A stretch of DNA of 64,000 nt from Methanobacteriota archaeon (GCA_016841955.1 JAENYE010000001.1:124001-188000), one strand, 5' to 3'. Shown: positions 52,085 through 61,063, counted from the stretch's first letter. Notes: generated by a model not told the origin, from the letters alone. A program made the numbers and translations.

Positions 52085-53428
52085 ATGGGAGACAAACAAC
52101 CCCAATACTTAGTGTCTTCTTTTGACTCTTGGACAGAGCAACTTCAGGAGTCAAATGTTGGCAACTATTTGCACGGGTATCTAAGTTACTTGAAGGCAAA
52201 AAGTGCTCTATTTGAAGAGAAATACATCGACAAAGACTTTCTGATCGACTATTCAAACTATTATGCTCGTTCATTCAAAAATTACAATAAATTTACAAAT
52301 AGGCTCCACTTTTTTTCGGAATCCTTCTCTGAAGAGGAAATTAAAAACCTGATTGAGACAGGGAACGCCAAAACATATGAAAAACTGTCTAGGTCATATC
52401 TTGGTTTTATTGTGCTGAAACCCATCGAAGATCGCAACGGTTGCCGACTGATTGGCCGTACCATCTTAAAAACATATCCGACGCCCGATGGAGGCGACAC
52501 AAGGTTCTTTGTCACAGTAAAAAACAAAATCTCACTATTTGGAATGCCACTTGAAATCGAATCTCTCCCTTTTCAGACACAGGATGGAGGAGTTGGAGCG
52601 TGTGCATCTACAGCTTGTTGGATTTGCCAGTACCCATTGGGTGAAAAATTTGGAGTACCCCGATACTCTCTATATGAGGTCACAAATAAGTCGATAGTAT
52701 TCCCGAATACGAACCGCAATTTCCCTTCAAGCGGCTTAACTATGTGGCAAATAAAGGCTTACTATAACTCAATAGGTCTGGATACAGAGTTCATTGATCT
52801 TGACGACGTCCAAACAATTCCCAGCGACATTGTTGCCGATGCTGTGAAGGCGTATTCAAACATGAAACTGCCAATCATTGCAGGATTAAACATCAAAGAT
52901 GGGGATAAAACATTTGGCTTCCATGCAGCCGTAATTAGCGGATATCGGCATAAAGACGGCTCTATAAAAGAGTTATATGTTCATGACGATCAAATAGGGA
53001 CATACAGCAGAGTCAGTCCAGGACACAGTGGGAAATTTAATAAATGGGTGAATGAATGGACAACAAAATATGGGAAAACCGAACTTATTGTAGAAAAACT
53101 GATGGTTCCAATCTATCCAAAAATACGACTTAAGTTCGGAACCATTTACTCGACATTTTTAGAATCAAAAGCACATGCACAGGACTTAACAGAGAGGTTG
53201 GGCATTGAAATCCACTCGGACATGTTGTTATTTGAGTTAAATGATTACAAGCAATATCTTTGGAACCAAAATTTTGAATATAAATCAGATATTCTCTGTG
53301 ACTCTCTCCCTCGTTTTTTATGGGTGATCAGGCTTCAGCATAGGAATCTACCCATTATCGACACAGTTTATGATGGAACGTCTATCCATGCCAAAAGTCC
53401 CCAACATATCATAAAGTTCCAAGTATAG
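52085..53428 (+). CDS. Predicted papain-like cysteine protease in AT-rich island
   Basis: The 447-residue protein has no signal peptide. A predicted papain-like catalytic set is visible: Q166 and C173 in Q-D-G-G-V-G-A-C-A-S-T-A-C-W, H280 in F-G-F-H-A-A-V-I-S-G-Y, and D301/D302 in Y-V-H-D-D-Q. Before this come about 150 residues with S-Y-L-G-F-I-V-L-K-P and I-G-R-T-I-L-K-T-Y; after it a 130-residue C-terminal part. The spacing resembles C39/papain-like folds. Codon use and base content are strikingly AT-rich against all flanking genes, so it was acquired by transfer. Defence, toxin or peptide processing are possible roles; none is proven. Confidence 0.65.
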   Translation: MGDKQPQYLVSSFDSWTEQLQESNVGNYLHGYLSYLKAKSALFEEKYIDKDFLIDYSNYYARSFKNYNKFTNRLHFFSESFSEEEIKNLIETGNAKTYEKLSRSYLGFIVLKPIEDRNGCRLIGRTILKTYPTPDGGDTRFFVTVKNKISLFGMPLEIESLPFQTQDGGVGACASTACWICQYPLGEKFGVPRYSLYEVTNKSIVFPNTNRNFPSSGLTMWQIKAYYNSIGLDTEFIDLDDVQTIPSDIVADAVKAYSNMKLPIIAGLNIKDGDKTFGFHAAVISGYRHKDGSIKELYVHDDQIGTYSRVSPGHSGKFNKWVNEWTTKYGKTELIVEKLMVPIYPKIRLKFGTIYSTFLESKAHAQDLTERLGIEIHSDMLLFELNDYKQYLWNQNFEYKSDILCDSLPRFLWVIRLQHRNLPIIDTVYDGTSIHAKSPQHIIKFQV

Positions 53429-53832
53429 AATAAACAGATGATATAGACCTAGTTCTGATGAACGTCTAAGTGCATTTTAGTATGCGGAATAACCTCATGT
53501 TGCGGAAAGGACTAATAGCAGAGGCACATCCGAGAGTGTATCGCCCTCTCACTACTTAGGGGTCACTCCCAAGTTCAACCCGTTTCCATAGGCAGACCAA
53601 ACATGTGCCAGATAGATCTCTCCCGTCCTGAATCACAAGGACACTGGCACCGCAAGCAGCATAGAGGATATATACGCAAAACCCCCTATAGCAATAGCCT
53701 CTGACGAAAATGAGCCTTTCAAGGTGCATTGCCTGCTCCTACAAGGGCCCCCTTCCTGCGGCAGACGCAAGACTGCGAAAAAATTCGTCGTCAACGCTAG
53801 GCATAATTATCCGGCACGCCATACCGCACACC
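53429..53832. other. Gap before serpin with candidate promoters
   Basis: No gene is supported in these 404 bases; the GC content returns to host level towards the right. GAGGATATATACGC at about 53663-53676 and CATAATTAT at 53802-53810 are TATA-like. The second is 23-31 bases before the serpin ATG and would give a nearly leaderless transcript. The left part of the gap is the tail of the AT-rich island. Confidence 0.45.
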
Positions 53833-55137
53833 ATGGACAGAAACGTTATCAGTCTGCTGATCCTGGCATCACTCGTCGCGCTCGGCAGCATCGCCGCGGG
53901 ATGCACCGACATGCCGGGGACGACATCTGCTGATTCCGCCCCTCCCGCCGGGCAGGAGATGCCGGATAACCGGACGGCACCGGACGGCAGCGTGGTTGCG
54001 GGGAACAGCCGGTTTGCGTTCGACCTCTACCGGCACCTCGCGAACGATCCACAGTATGCGGGCCAGAACCTCTTCTTCTCGCCCTACAGCATCTCGTCGG
54101 CCCTTGCGATCACCTACGAGGGCGCCCGCGGCACGACCGCCGACGAGATCCGGTCGGTGCTGCACCTCCCGGAGAACGATACCCTCCGGCAAGAAGGGTT
54201 TGCCGGGATCGACGCCGGCGCCAAGCGCGGGAGCGACAACTACACCCTCCGCACGGCAAACGCCCTCTGGGCGGAGGAGACGTACCCGTTCCTCCTGGAG
54301 TATATTGAGACCGCCAGGCGGTGGTATTCGGCAAACGCCACGAACCTCGACTTCATCAACAACCCTGAGGCTTCGCGGCAGGCGATTAACCGCTGGGTGG
54401 AGGAGCGGACCGAAGATAAGATTCGAGACCTCCTCCCGGCCGGTTCGATCAACCCGCTGACCCGGCTCGTGATCACGAACGCGATCTACTTCAAGGGCAC
54501 CTGGGTCAAGCAGTTCGACGCAAACGAGACAACGGAGGAGGTTTTCCGGGTCGCGCCGAACGAGACCGTGCAGGTCCAGATGATGCAGCGGACTGACGAG
54601 GATGCCGTCTACGGGTATGCGGAGACCGGGACCCTCCAGGTGCTCGAGATGCCGTATGCGCATGGAGACGGAGCGGAACTTTCGATGCTGGTCCTGCTTC
54701 CGAAGGAAGATAACCTGACGGCTGCAGAGGAGGCGCTGGACGCGGAGACGGTCGCGAACCTCCGGGAGTCGCTGGTGCGCGAGCGCGTCAGGGTCTTCTT
54801 CCCGAAGTTCACGCTTGAAACGGAGTACAGCCTCCCTCCGACGCTTGCAGCGATGGGGATGCCGACGGCGTTCTCCGGTGACGCCGACCTCTCGGGAATG
54901 GACGGCACAGATATGCTCTTCATCAGCAAGGTCGTTCATAAGGCGTTTGTCGACGTCAACGAAGAGGGCACCGAGGCCGCGGCGGCGACCGGGGTCGTTG
55001 TGAACTTAAAGAGCGCACCCGTGGAGGATACCGTGCCCGAGTTCCGGGCGGACCACCCGTTCGTCTTCCTCATCGTCGAGAAGGATTCCGGGACGATTCT
55101 CTTTGCAGGAAGGGTCGTCAATCCGGAGGGGTCGTAA
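53833..55137 (+). CDS. Serpin-family protease inhibitor, lipoprotein
   Basis: The 434-residue protein has a lipobox-like signal (S-I-A-A-G-C near residue 20), a Pro/Thr-rich spacer and a complete serpin fold, with N-A-I-Y-F-K-G-T-W and F-P-K-F-T-L-E among the conserved strands. The hinge of the reactive loop, E-E-G-T-E-A-A-A-A-T-G, is of the inhibitory type. Counting from P17 places Lys at P1 and Ser at P1' (N-L-K-S), which would target trypsin-like proteases. ATG 53833 is chosen because the longer frame has no signal. A membrane-anchored inhibitor facing outward is expected, guarding surface proteins from foreign proteases. Confidence 0.92.
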   Translation: MDRNVISLLILASLVALGSIAAGCTDMPGTTSADSAPPAGQEMPDNRTAPDGSVVAGNSRFAFDLYRHLANDPQYAGQNLFFSPYSISSALAITYEGARGTTADEIRSVLHLPENDTLRQEGFAGIDAGAKRGSDNYTLRTANALWAEETYPFLLEYIETARRWYSANATNLDFINNPEASRQAINRWVEERTEDKIRDLLPAGSINPLTRLVITNAIYFKGTWVKQFDANETTEEVFRVAPNETVQVQMMQRTDEDAVYGYAETGTLQVLEMPYAHGDGAELSMLVLLPKEDNLTAAEEALDAETVANLRESLVRERVRVFFPKFTLETEYSLPPTLAAMGMPTAFSGDADLSGMDGTDMLFISKVVHKAFVDVNEEGTEAAAATGVVVNLKSAPVEDTVPEFRADHPFVFLIVEKDSGTILFAGRVVNPEGS

Positions 55138-55163
55138 GGAGGCGGCGACGGCCGGCCGCCCCC

Positions 55164-55919
55164 TCATGCCTCAGTGAGCCGCTCGACGATCGTCTTCTGC
55201 AGGTAACCGATGATCGGCATATCCGAGCCGATCACCGCGTGCCGCTCGGACCCCGCGGTGGCAATGGCGAGGAAGTCCCGGCCGTCGGCCAGGATCGCAC
55301 ACTCTTCCAGCCTCACGCCGTCCGGCCCGGACTCTTTCACCGGCCGGGCGTCCAGGAGGTCGATGACGGTCCCTTCGGCCTCGTAGATGGGAAGGTTGAT
55401 GTCTGCATAGTCGTCCTTCTTCTTCACGACCACGTAGAGGTCGACCTTCCGCTCGAGCGGCTTGATGGCCGTTTGATATCTCCGGAGAAACTCGGGGTTG
55501 TAGCAGAGGATCACCATGTTCTTCTTCACCCGCCGGAAGAGCGCGGAGATATGGTTCTCGATCGCCCAGCCGCTCCGGAGGATGAAGAACGAGACAGGAG
55601 GAAGACGCGGTTTGACCGAGAGGCTCTTCAAAGCCTCGCGGGTCTCGTCAAGGGAACGAATGTAGTCGTCTTTGAGCCGGTCGAAGATCACGTCGATGTC
55701 GAGCACGTAATAGGATGCCGGGGAACCCTCTTCCACCCCGATGAACCCCCGGCGGCCCAGGTCGTTTAAGATCTCGTAGATCCTTCCCCGGGGAACTCCG
55801 CTCACTTCATGGATGTCCCGCGCGGTCGCTTTCTGCAGCCCGACGAGCGTGGAGTAGACGCTTGCCTCGTACTCGTTCATCCCGAGAGCCCGGAGCCCGG
55901 GGAGTATCTCAGCAGTCAT
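55164..55919 (-). CDS. TrmB-family transcription regulator (B)
   Basis: This is a 251-residue paralogue of the regulator at 28885-29676. The winged helix (about 8-70) has L-G-M-N-E-Y-E-A-S-V-Y and a recognition helix G-V-P-R-G-R-I-Y-E-I-L-N-D-L; the rest is a TrmB-type effector domain. ATG 55919 is preferred because AGGGGTGC lies directly upstream, although an in-frame start exists at 55943. It is convergent with the serpin gene and lies beside the deleted bat regulator and the HAE3 transporter. Confidence 0.85.
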   Translation of the reverse strand: MTAEILPGLRALGMNEYEASVYSTLVGLQKATARDIHEVSGVPRGRIYEILNDLGRRGFIGVEEGSPASYYVLDIDVIFDRLKDDYIRSLDETREALKSLSVKPRLPPVSFFILRSGWAIENHISALFRRVKKNMVILCYNPEFLRRYQTAIKPLERKVDLYVVVKKKDDYADINLPIYEAEGTVIDLLDARPVKESGPDGVRLEECAILADGRDFLAIATAGSERHAVIGSDMPIIGYLQKTIVERLTEA

Positions 55920-56324
55920 TGCACCCCTATTGAGTTGCAACACACTTATGGCTTCCGGAGAGAGACAGATAGAACGGCGAGAGAGGATTCATCTCTCGCC
56001 AGACGTCCCCCGGAGCAACCGTCCGCCAGAGGCCAGGCGTACACCGCAAGCCGGAACGCCGGGCCGGGCATACCCACCTTCGAGGAAGGCTGCTCCGGCA
56101 AGGACCGATGAGAGCAGAACGCAAGAGCGATACCACCTGAACCAGATGATGCCCGGATGCATCACCCTCCGAAAACCGGAAGATCCGTCATCAACATGCC
56201 CTGGAACGTATCCGGCGGCAACGGCGGCGGGCCCGGGCGTGGCCGGGCAGCCGCCCGCACCGCTACCTCCCGATGACGCTTCTACGGCAGCAAAGGCATC
56301 ATGCCGGGACGGGCGGCGTCTGCC
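55920..56324. other. Decayed sequence between TrmB and the deleted regulator
   Basis: Nothing with coding support is visible in these 405 bases; long open frames here are the usual artefact of high GC and carry no recognisable protein pattern. The stretch is bordered by the TrmB start on the left and the bat-regulator remnant on the right, so it may be older rearranged DNA. Confidence 0.5.
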
Positions 56325-56542
56325 GCCAGTAGCCGGCGAGGATCGTGGAGATGAGCCGTGCCTCACCCCTGCGCAGGTGCTCGATTCCGGTGGCCTTGCT
56401 GGTGCCCGGTTTCCCGGCCGGCTGTTGATCCTGCGGGGGCACTCATAGTAGCCGTCTACTGTTTTGCCGCGATCGGCAGGTTCCTCTGCCTCACGGTGAG
56501 CCGTGAGAGCGGATCGTTCCTCGACGATCATCTTGCCCGCAT
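56325..56542 (-). pseudogene. Internally deleted copy of the bat-type regulator
   Basis: Reading the minus strand, the first codons match the start of the regulator at 21121 (ATGCG-GCAAGATGA-CGTCGAGG), then jump directly to the segment for N-D-P-L-S-R-L and continue through C-Y/Y-E-C-P-R-R-I-N to the end, a deletion of about 460 bases. Further changes include a shift in the helix-turn-helix and loss of the stop (TGA to TGG). The upstream 70 or so bases (to about 56625) are also conserved. This proves that the regulator with its promoter was once duplicated here. It is non-functional. Confidence 0.85.
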
Positions 56543-56760
56543 CTCGTGCGGAGCCCCGTCCCGTATATGTACGGGAGAATCTTGAACTCCCGGGTTCTCC
56601 AGTACTGATCGGTATGGGAAGTGCACGAGGACATGCTGCAGAGAACCCTGTCCGGACACCGGACTCCGATACCTGTCCGCGCCCGGGTTGCAGCAGGTTC
56701 ATATCCTGTCCCTCAAAAACACTACTCCCAGCAGATGAGCCACTTATAACGAGGAGAGAC

Positions 56761-57180
56761 GTGAACTGCGCAACCACCTGTAGCACCGGATCCCGCCGGG
56801 GTTCCGAAGAAACCCCGTGCCGGAGGCCGGCCCACCGTAAAGCACTCTATAACGAGCTTTTCTTTGAGGAGACCGGCCAGGTCTGGACCGAGGCCGGATT
56901 CCTCCCCCCGGCGGACTACCGGCGAGCCGTGGCCCTGCTCCACCGTCTCGCCATGGACGAGGAGGCCACGGCATCCATGCTCTCGTCCGTTCTCACGGTA
57001 ACGGCGAGATCCGGCGAGACGGGGCGCGGCTACCGGATCCTCGACCCCGCAAAACTCCGGCGTACCGCCGAGGAGTACGGGATCGAGCCCGCCGGCAGGA
57101 ACGACGGTGAGATTGCCCACGCGGTGACACTCGCAATCATCGGCGAGTACGGGGCGAGCACGCAGGAGGAACGCCGATGA
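56761..57180 (+). CDS. Unrecognised protein translationally coupled to the RND transporter
   Basis: The 139-residue product is mostly helical, without a membrane segment. The middle (E-E-T-G-Q-V-W-T-E-A-G-F) and the end (R-I-L-D-P-A-K-L-R-R-T-A-E-E-Y-G-I) are well conserved in style, and the last part resembles a short helical stretch of anaerobic CO dehydrogenases, too weakly to name it. GTG 56761 follows GAGGAG. It ends four bases into the HAE3 gene (ATGA), so it is likely a soluble partner or regulator of that transporter. Confidence 0.6.
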   Translation: MNCATTCSTGSRRGSEETPCRRPAHRKALYNELFFEETGQVWTEAGFLPPADYRRAVALLHRLAMDEEATASMLSSVLTVTARSGETGRGYRILDPAKLRRTAEEYGIEPAGRNDGEIAHAVTLAIIGEYGASTQEERR

Positions 57181-59435
57181 AGAACCCGTACGAGTGGCTC
57201 GCCGCCGCCATCAACAACCACACCTGGACTGTCGCCGGGATCGCTGCAGCCATCTTCATCGTGGCGTTCTTCGGGCTCTCGATGGTGACGATGCAGACCG
57301 GCGACGAAACCTACGTCGACAAGGCCACCCCCCGCGGTGCGCTCCTGAACCACTACACCGAGACCTACGGCTCCGACGCGATCATGCTCATCTACGAGGC
57401 GGACAGCGTCCGGAGCCCCGACGCCCTCAGGTACATCGACCGCCTCCAGGAAGACCTCAGGAACGAACGCTACGTCGCCGGGGTATCCGGCGTCGTCGAC
57501 CTCCTCAAACAGGCCAACGGCGGCACTCTGCCGTCGTCCAAAGCGGAGATCGACGGGATCATCGGGCAGGCCCCGCCGGAGCTCGTCGAGAGGATGCTGC
57601 CCTCGGACCTGATGACGATCAGCGTCATCGCCCTTGAGCCGGGCGTCTCCCAGGAGGCCCAGGAGCAGGTCCTCGGGAACATCGAGTCCGCCATCCGCAT
57701 ATCGGAGCCTCCGCCGGGCCTCGCGGTCACGGTATCCGGAACCCCGGCGTTCTCGAAGGAGATGGGCGAGGCGATGGGGGCACAGATGGGCATGCTGATC
57801 CTTGCGGCCATGCTCCTGATGGTCCTCGCGGTGATGCTCCTCTTCTCCCACGTCCGCTACCGCCTCCTCCCTGTCGGGATCGTGGCCGTCGGGCTGATCA
57901 TGACCTTCGGGTTCATGGGCCTCTTCGGGATCCCGGTCAGCATGACGGTGATCGCGGCGTTCCCGGTGCTCATCGGGATCGGGATCGACTACGCGATCCA
58001 GTTCCATGCCCGGTTCGACGAGGAGATCAGGCACAGGACAATTCCAGAGGCCATACGGACCACGGTCGCGAACCTCGGCCCCTCGGTCCTGATCGCGATG
58101 TCGGCGACGGCGCTCGGGTTCATCGCGATGTTCTTTGCGCCGGTGCCGATGGTGGCCGACTTCGGGCTCGTCTGCACCATCGGGGTCGTCTCCTGTTACA
58201 CCGCGGCGCTCATCATCGTCCCGGTCTTTGCAATCGTCACCCGCTACCGGCCCAAAAAGGAGACCGGAGCCTCCAGCCCCGCCCCGGAACACGGGAATTC
58301 TTTCATCGAGCAGTATGACCGCTTCCTCGGACGGCTGGCCTATACCGTCGCAAAACACCCGATCTCGATCATCCTGCTCTTTGCGGTGGTCGCGGCAGGG
58401 GGTTACTACCTCGACCAGAGCGTCCCCATCAGCGCGGACGAGAAGACCTTCGTTCCCGACGATATGCCGGCCCTCCGGGATATGGAGAAACTCACCCGGA
58501 CCATGGGGTCAACGAGCACCGTCCCGATCGTCGTGACCGCGGACGACGTCCGGAGCCCGGAGACGCTTGCCTGGATCGAGCAGTTCGGGGTCTACGAGCA
58601 GGAGAACAACGATAAGATAACCGGGGTAACGAGCATCGCGACCCTGATCCGGGAGTATAACGACGGGGTGATGCCTTCGACCGGGAGAGAGATCGACGAG
58701 GTCACCGCCCGGATCCCTGAGGCGACCCTGAAACGCTACCTCAACGGGAATATGGAGGCGGTGCTCGAGTTCTCGACGGTCGACATGGAGATGAGCGTCG
58801 CCCGCGACCTCGTGGGGAGGATGCAGAGCGATGCGGTGTGGAACAACCCGCCGGCCGGCGTGACGGTGAAGATCACCGGCAGCATGGAGATGTTCGCCGC
58901 GGTCATGGACGACATCAGCGATTCGAGGACGTACATGACCATGCTCGGGTTCGCCTTCATCCTCGGGTTCCTGATCCTGGTCTACCGGAAATTCGGCGCC
59001 GTCTCGCCGGTCATCCCGATCGTCTTCATCGTGGGCTGGAACGGGGCGATCATGTACCTCCTCGGCCTGGACTATACACCGCTGACCGCAGTCCTCGGGT
59101 CGATGACGATCGGGGTCGCGTCCGAGTACACCATCCTGATCATGGAGCGGTGCGAGGAGGAGCTTGCCCGGGGCATGGAGTTCCTTGACGCCATCCAGAC
59201 AGCCGTGCAGAAGATCGGGACGGCCGTCACGGTATCCGGGCTGACGACGGTCTTCGGGTTCTCGGCGCTCACCCTCTCGACGTTCAACATCATCAGCAAC
59301 TTCGGGATCGTGACGGTCATATCGGTCGGGTTCTCGCTCGTGGGCGCGATCGTCGTGATGCCGGCGGTCCTCGCGCTGATGTACCGCTACACCGGGCACT
59401 CCCGGGTCCCGGCGGTGGCCGGGATCGCGGAGTAA
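57177..59435 (+). CDS. RND superfamily transporter, HAE3/MMPL type
   Basis: This 752-residue membrane protein has twelve predicted helices: one at about 18-40, a large ectodomain (about 40-205), five helices to about 370, a second ectodomain (about 400-575) and six more. G-I-G-I-D-Y-A-I-Q-F-H near 263 and G-V-A-S-E-Y-T-I-L-I near 645 are the proton-relay helices of HAE3. These transporters move hopanoids, lipids or hydrophobic compounds in bacteria; the archaeal substrate is unknown. It is coupled to the 139-residue gene upstream. Confidence 0.93.
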   Translation: MKNPYEWLAAAINNHTWTVAGIAAAIFIVAFFGLSMVTMQTGDETYVDKATPRGALLNHYTETYGSDAIMLIYEADSVRSPDALRYIDRLQEDLRNERYVAGVSGVVDLLKQANGGTLPSSKAEIDGIIGQAPPELVERMLPSDLMTISVIALEPGVSQEAQEQVLGNIESAIRISEPPPGLAVTVSGTPAFSKEMGEAMGAQMGMLILAAMLLMVLAVMLLFSHVRYRLLPVGIVAVGLIMTFGFMGLFGIPVSMTVIAAFPVLIGIGIDYAIQFHARFDEEIRHRTIPEAIRTTVANLGPSVLIAMSATALGFIAMFFAPVPMVADFGLVCTIGVVSCYTAALIIVPVFAIVTRYRPKKETGASSPAPEHGNSFIEQYDRFLGRLAYTVAKHPISIILLFAVVAAGGYYLDQSVPISADEKTFVPDDMPALRDMEKLTRTMGSTSTVPIVVTADDVRSPETLAWIEQFGVYEQENNDKITGVTSIATLIREYNDGVMPSTGREIDEVTARIPEATLKRYLNGNMEAVLEFSTVDMEMSVARDLVGRMQSDAVWNNPPAGVTVKITGSMEMFAAVMDDISDSRTYMTMLGFAFILGFLILVYRKFGAVSPVIPIVFIVGWNGAIMYLLGLDYTPLTAVLGSMTIGVASEYTILIMERCEEELARGMEFLDAIQTAVQKIGTAVTVSGLTTVFGFSALTLSTFNIISNFGIVTVISVGFSLVGAIVVMPAVLALMYRYTGHSRVPAVAGIAE

Positions 59436-59551
59436 CCCCCTGAACTTATCGGTGCGGCAGGGGCTCCGGCAACGGAGCCCTCGCATCCCGGTGTGCGGCA
59501 GACATCAACATTTATATAGTACCTGCCGGATCCTTTCCCCGGTGGTATACC

Positions 59552-60250
59552 GTGGCAAATGGAGACCTCACGGCGCAAGTTTTGGCGCCATTTGAGCCGG
59601 TTCAGGAACTGGCCCGTAACGTCATTCTGTTTCTGCCCAACATCATTGCAGCGATCATCATCCTCATCATCGGCTGGATCCTCGGGCGCATCCTCGGAAG
59701 AGTCGTTGCCGAGGTTCTCGACCGGATCGGCGTCGACGACGCGCTTCGGAAGACATCATTCGGCCAGCAGATCGAACGGTCCAGGATGAGCATAAGTCAC
59801 CTCTTCGACCTTATCGTCCGCTGGTTCATCTACCTCATCGCGATCCTCGCAGCGGTCAGCGTCCTCCAGATCCAGACCCTGACAACGGCGGTCGCGGTTA
59901 TCGTGGCCTACATCCCGAACATCGTCGCGTTCATCCTGATCCTCATCGTCGGGATCATCCTGATCGACTGGCTGATGGACGCCCTCCAGGGCGTGGGAGA
60001 AACGCGGGGGGTCCAGGGTTTCGGGTTGGTCACGATGTTGTTGCGAGTGTTCCTCTACTTCGTCGTCATCATCCTCGCGCTCGAACAGCTCCTGATCGAC
60101 CTCTCGATCATCTACGTCTTCGTCATCCCGCTCGCCTGGGGGGCTGCGCTCGGCATCGGTGCGGCAATCGCCATCATCGTCGGGTTCGGCCTCCGCGACC
60201 GGGCCCCGGAGATAATGGACCAGTGGATGGGCAAGGTGAAACGAGAATAA
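59552..60250 (+). CDS. MscS-type conserved TM-helix membrane protein
   Basis: This 232-residue protein has five hydrophobic stretches. Two of them resemble the 'conserved TM helix' repeat (L-P-N-I-I-A-A-I-I-I-L-I-I-G-W and I-P-N-I-V-A-F-I-L-I-L), which is also found in small mechanosensitive channels. A cytoplasmic MscS beta domain is absent, so it is a membrane-only form. GTG 59552 follows GGTGGT. A T-rich tract after the stop (about 60251-60260) looks like an archaeal terminator. Confidence 0.8.
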   Translation: MANGDLTAQVLAPFEPVQELARNVILFLPNIIAAIIILIIGWILGRILGRVVAEVLDRIGVDDALRKTSFGQQIERSRMSISHLFDLIVRWFIYLIAILAAVSVLQIQTLTTAVAVIVAYIPNIVAFILILIVGIILIDWLMDALQGVGETRGVQGFGLVTMLLRVFLYFVVIILALEQLLIDLSIIYVFVIPLAWGAALGIGAAIAIIVGFGLRDRAPEIMDQWMGKVKRE

Positions 60251-60261
60251 CTTTTTTTTTG
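60251..60261 (+). terminator. Oligo-T terminator after the membrane channel-like gene
   Basis: The stop codon of the upstream gene is followed by CTTTTTTTTTTG. A run of about ten T residues on the coding strand is a typical intrinsic terminator of archaeal RNA polymerase. It lies between two convergent genes (60250 and 60269). Confidence 0.7.
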
Positions 60262-60268
60262 AGCGGGC

Positions 60269-61063
60269 TTACCGTCCGCCGTACTTCCGCACGTGTTCCC
60301 GGGCCCGGCGGTAGCGCGGATCCTCGCCACCCGCGGGGAGGTTCTCCCGGCCGTAGTACCGCCGGTCCTCCCCCACCGGGCAGACCTTGATGCAGATGCC
60401 GCAGGGGGAGATGTGGCGCCGGTTCAGTTCGGCGCTGTTTTCGGCGCAGGCCGCCTTGTCGGTGAGGCCTTCGGGGTAGTCCCGCTCATCAAGCGCGCCC
60501 ACGGGACAGGCGCTGACGCACAACATGCACCGGGTGCAGAGGTCCTCCGCGAGCAGGGGGTCGGGCGGGAGGTCCGCGGCGGTGAGGACCGAGCCGAACC
60601 GGACCCGGGGGCCGTACTCCGGCGTGAGAAGGGTGTTGTTCACGCCGAAGGTCCCGAGCCCGGCGAGGAGCGCGGCGTGGCGGTGCGAGAAGAAGGCGAC
60701 GGGGTTCTTCCGGAGCACCTCGATGCTCCCGTAGCCGTCCCGGGGAACGAAGACCGACGGGTAGCCCTCGTCGTTGAGGAAGGAGGCGAGCCGGTAGGTG
60801 TACTGGTCGAGCAGGGTGTTGACGGTCTTGTACAGCTCGTGGTAGTAGATGGAGGGGGAGGTCTCGAGCACCGGGAGGTGGACCGGGAGGCCGATGACGA
60901 TCACCGACCGGGCCTCCGGGAAGATCGACCGGGGGTAGAACTCTTCCGGCATCCAGGGCTGGAACGGGGGGTTTTCCCACCGGTCCGTCCCCGCGACCCC
61001 GACGAGCGGGATCTCCATCCTCCGGCACCGCCTAAGGACGGCTGCCTTCAGGTCGTCGTTCAT
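60269..61063 (-). CDS. Iron-sulfur reductase, epoxyqueuosine reductase-like
   Basis: The 264-residue protein has an N-terminal reductase-like part with S-V-I-V-I-G-L-P, F-S-H-R-H-A-A-L and G-L-G-T-F-G-V-N-N-T-L-L-T, and a C-terminal two-cluster ferredoxin part: C-T-R-C-M-L-C-V-S-A-C-P, then C-G-I-C-I-K-V-C-P-V-G. This order is that of QueG-like and other corrinoid-dependent [4Fe-4S] reductases. Cobalamin binding cannot be seen directly. Methanogens do not usually make queuosine, so another substrate is likely. ATG 61063 is chosen; upstream in-frame residues are not conserved. Confidence 0.82.
   Translation of the reverse strand: MNDDLKAAVLRRCRRMEIPLVGVAGTDRWENPPFQPWMPEEFYPRSIFPEARSVIVIGLPVHLPVLETSPSIYYHELYKTVNTLLDQYTYRLASFLNDEGYPSVFVPRDGYGSIEVLRKNPVAFFSHRHAALLAGLGTFGVNNTLLTPEYGPRVRFGSVLTAADLPPDPLLAEDLCTRCMLCVSACPVGALDERDYPEGLTDKAACAENSAELNRRHISPCGICIKVCPVGEDRRYYGRENLPAGGEDPRYRRAREHVRKYGGR

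Noticed and set aside
50879-53600. Integrative element with tRNA-His attachment sites
   Set aside because: No direct repeat of the tRNA-His 3' end and no integrase gene were found at the right side of the AT-rich island.
55989-56786. A 265-codon minus-strand ORF as a full gene
   Set aside because: It spans the deleted regulator in the wrong frame over much of its length; the alignment with 21121-21804 shows a pseudogene.
56761-57180. CO dehydrogenase (CooS) remnant
   Set aside because: Only a short helical stretch is similar and the preceding 80 residues do not match, so a name is not warranted.
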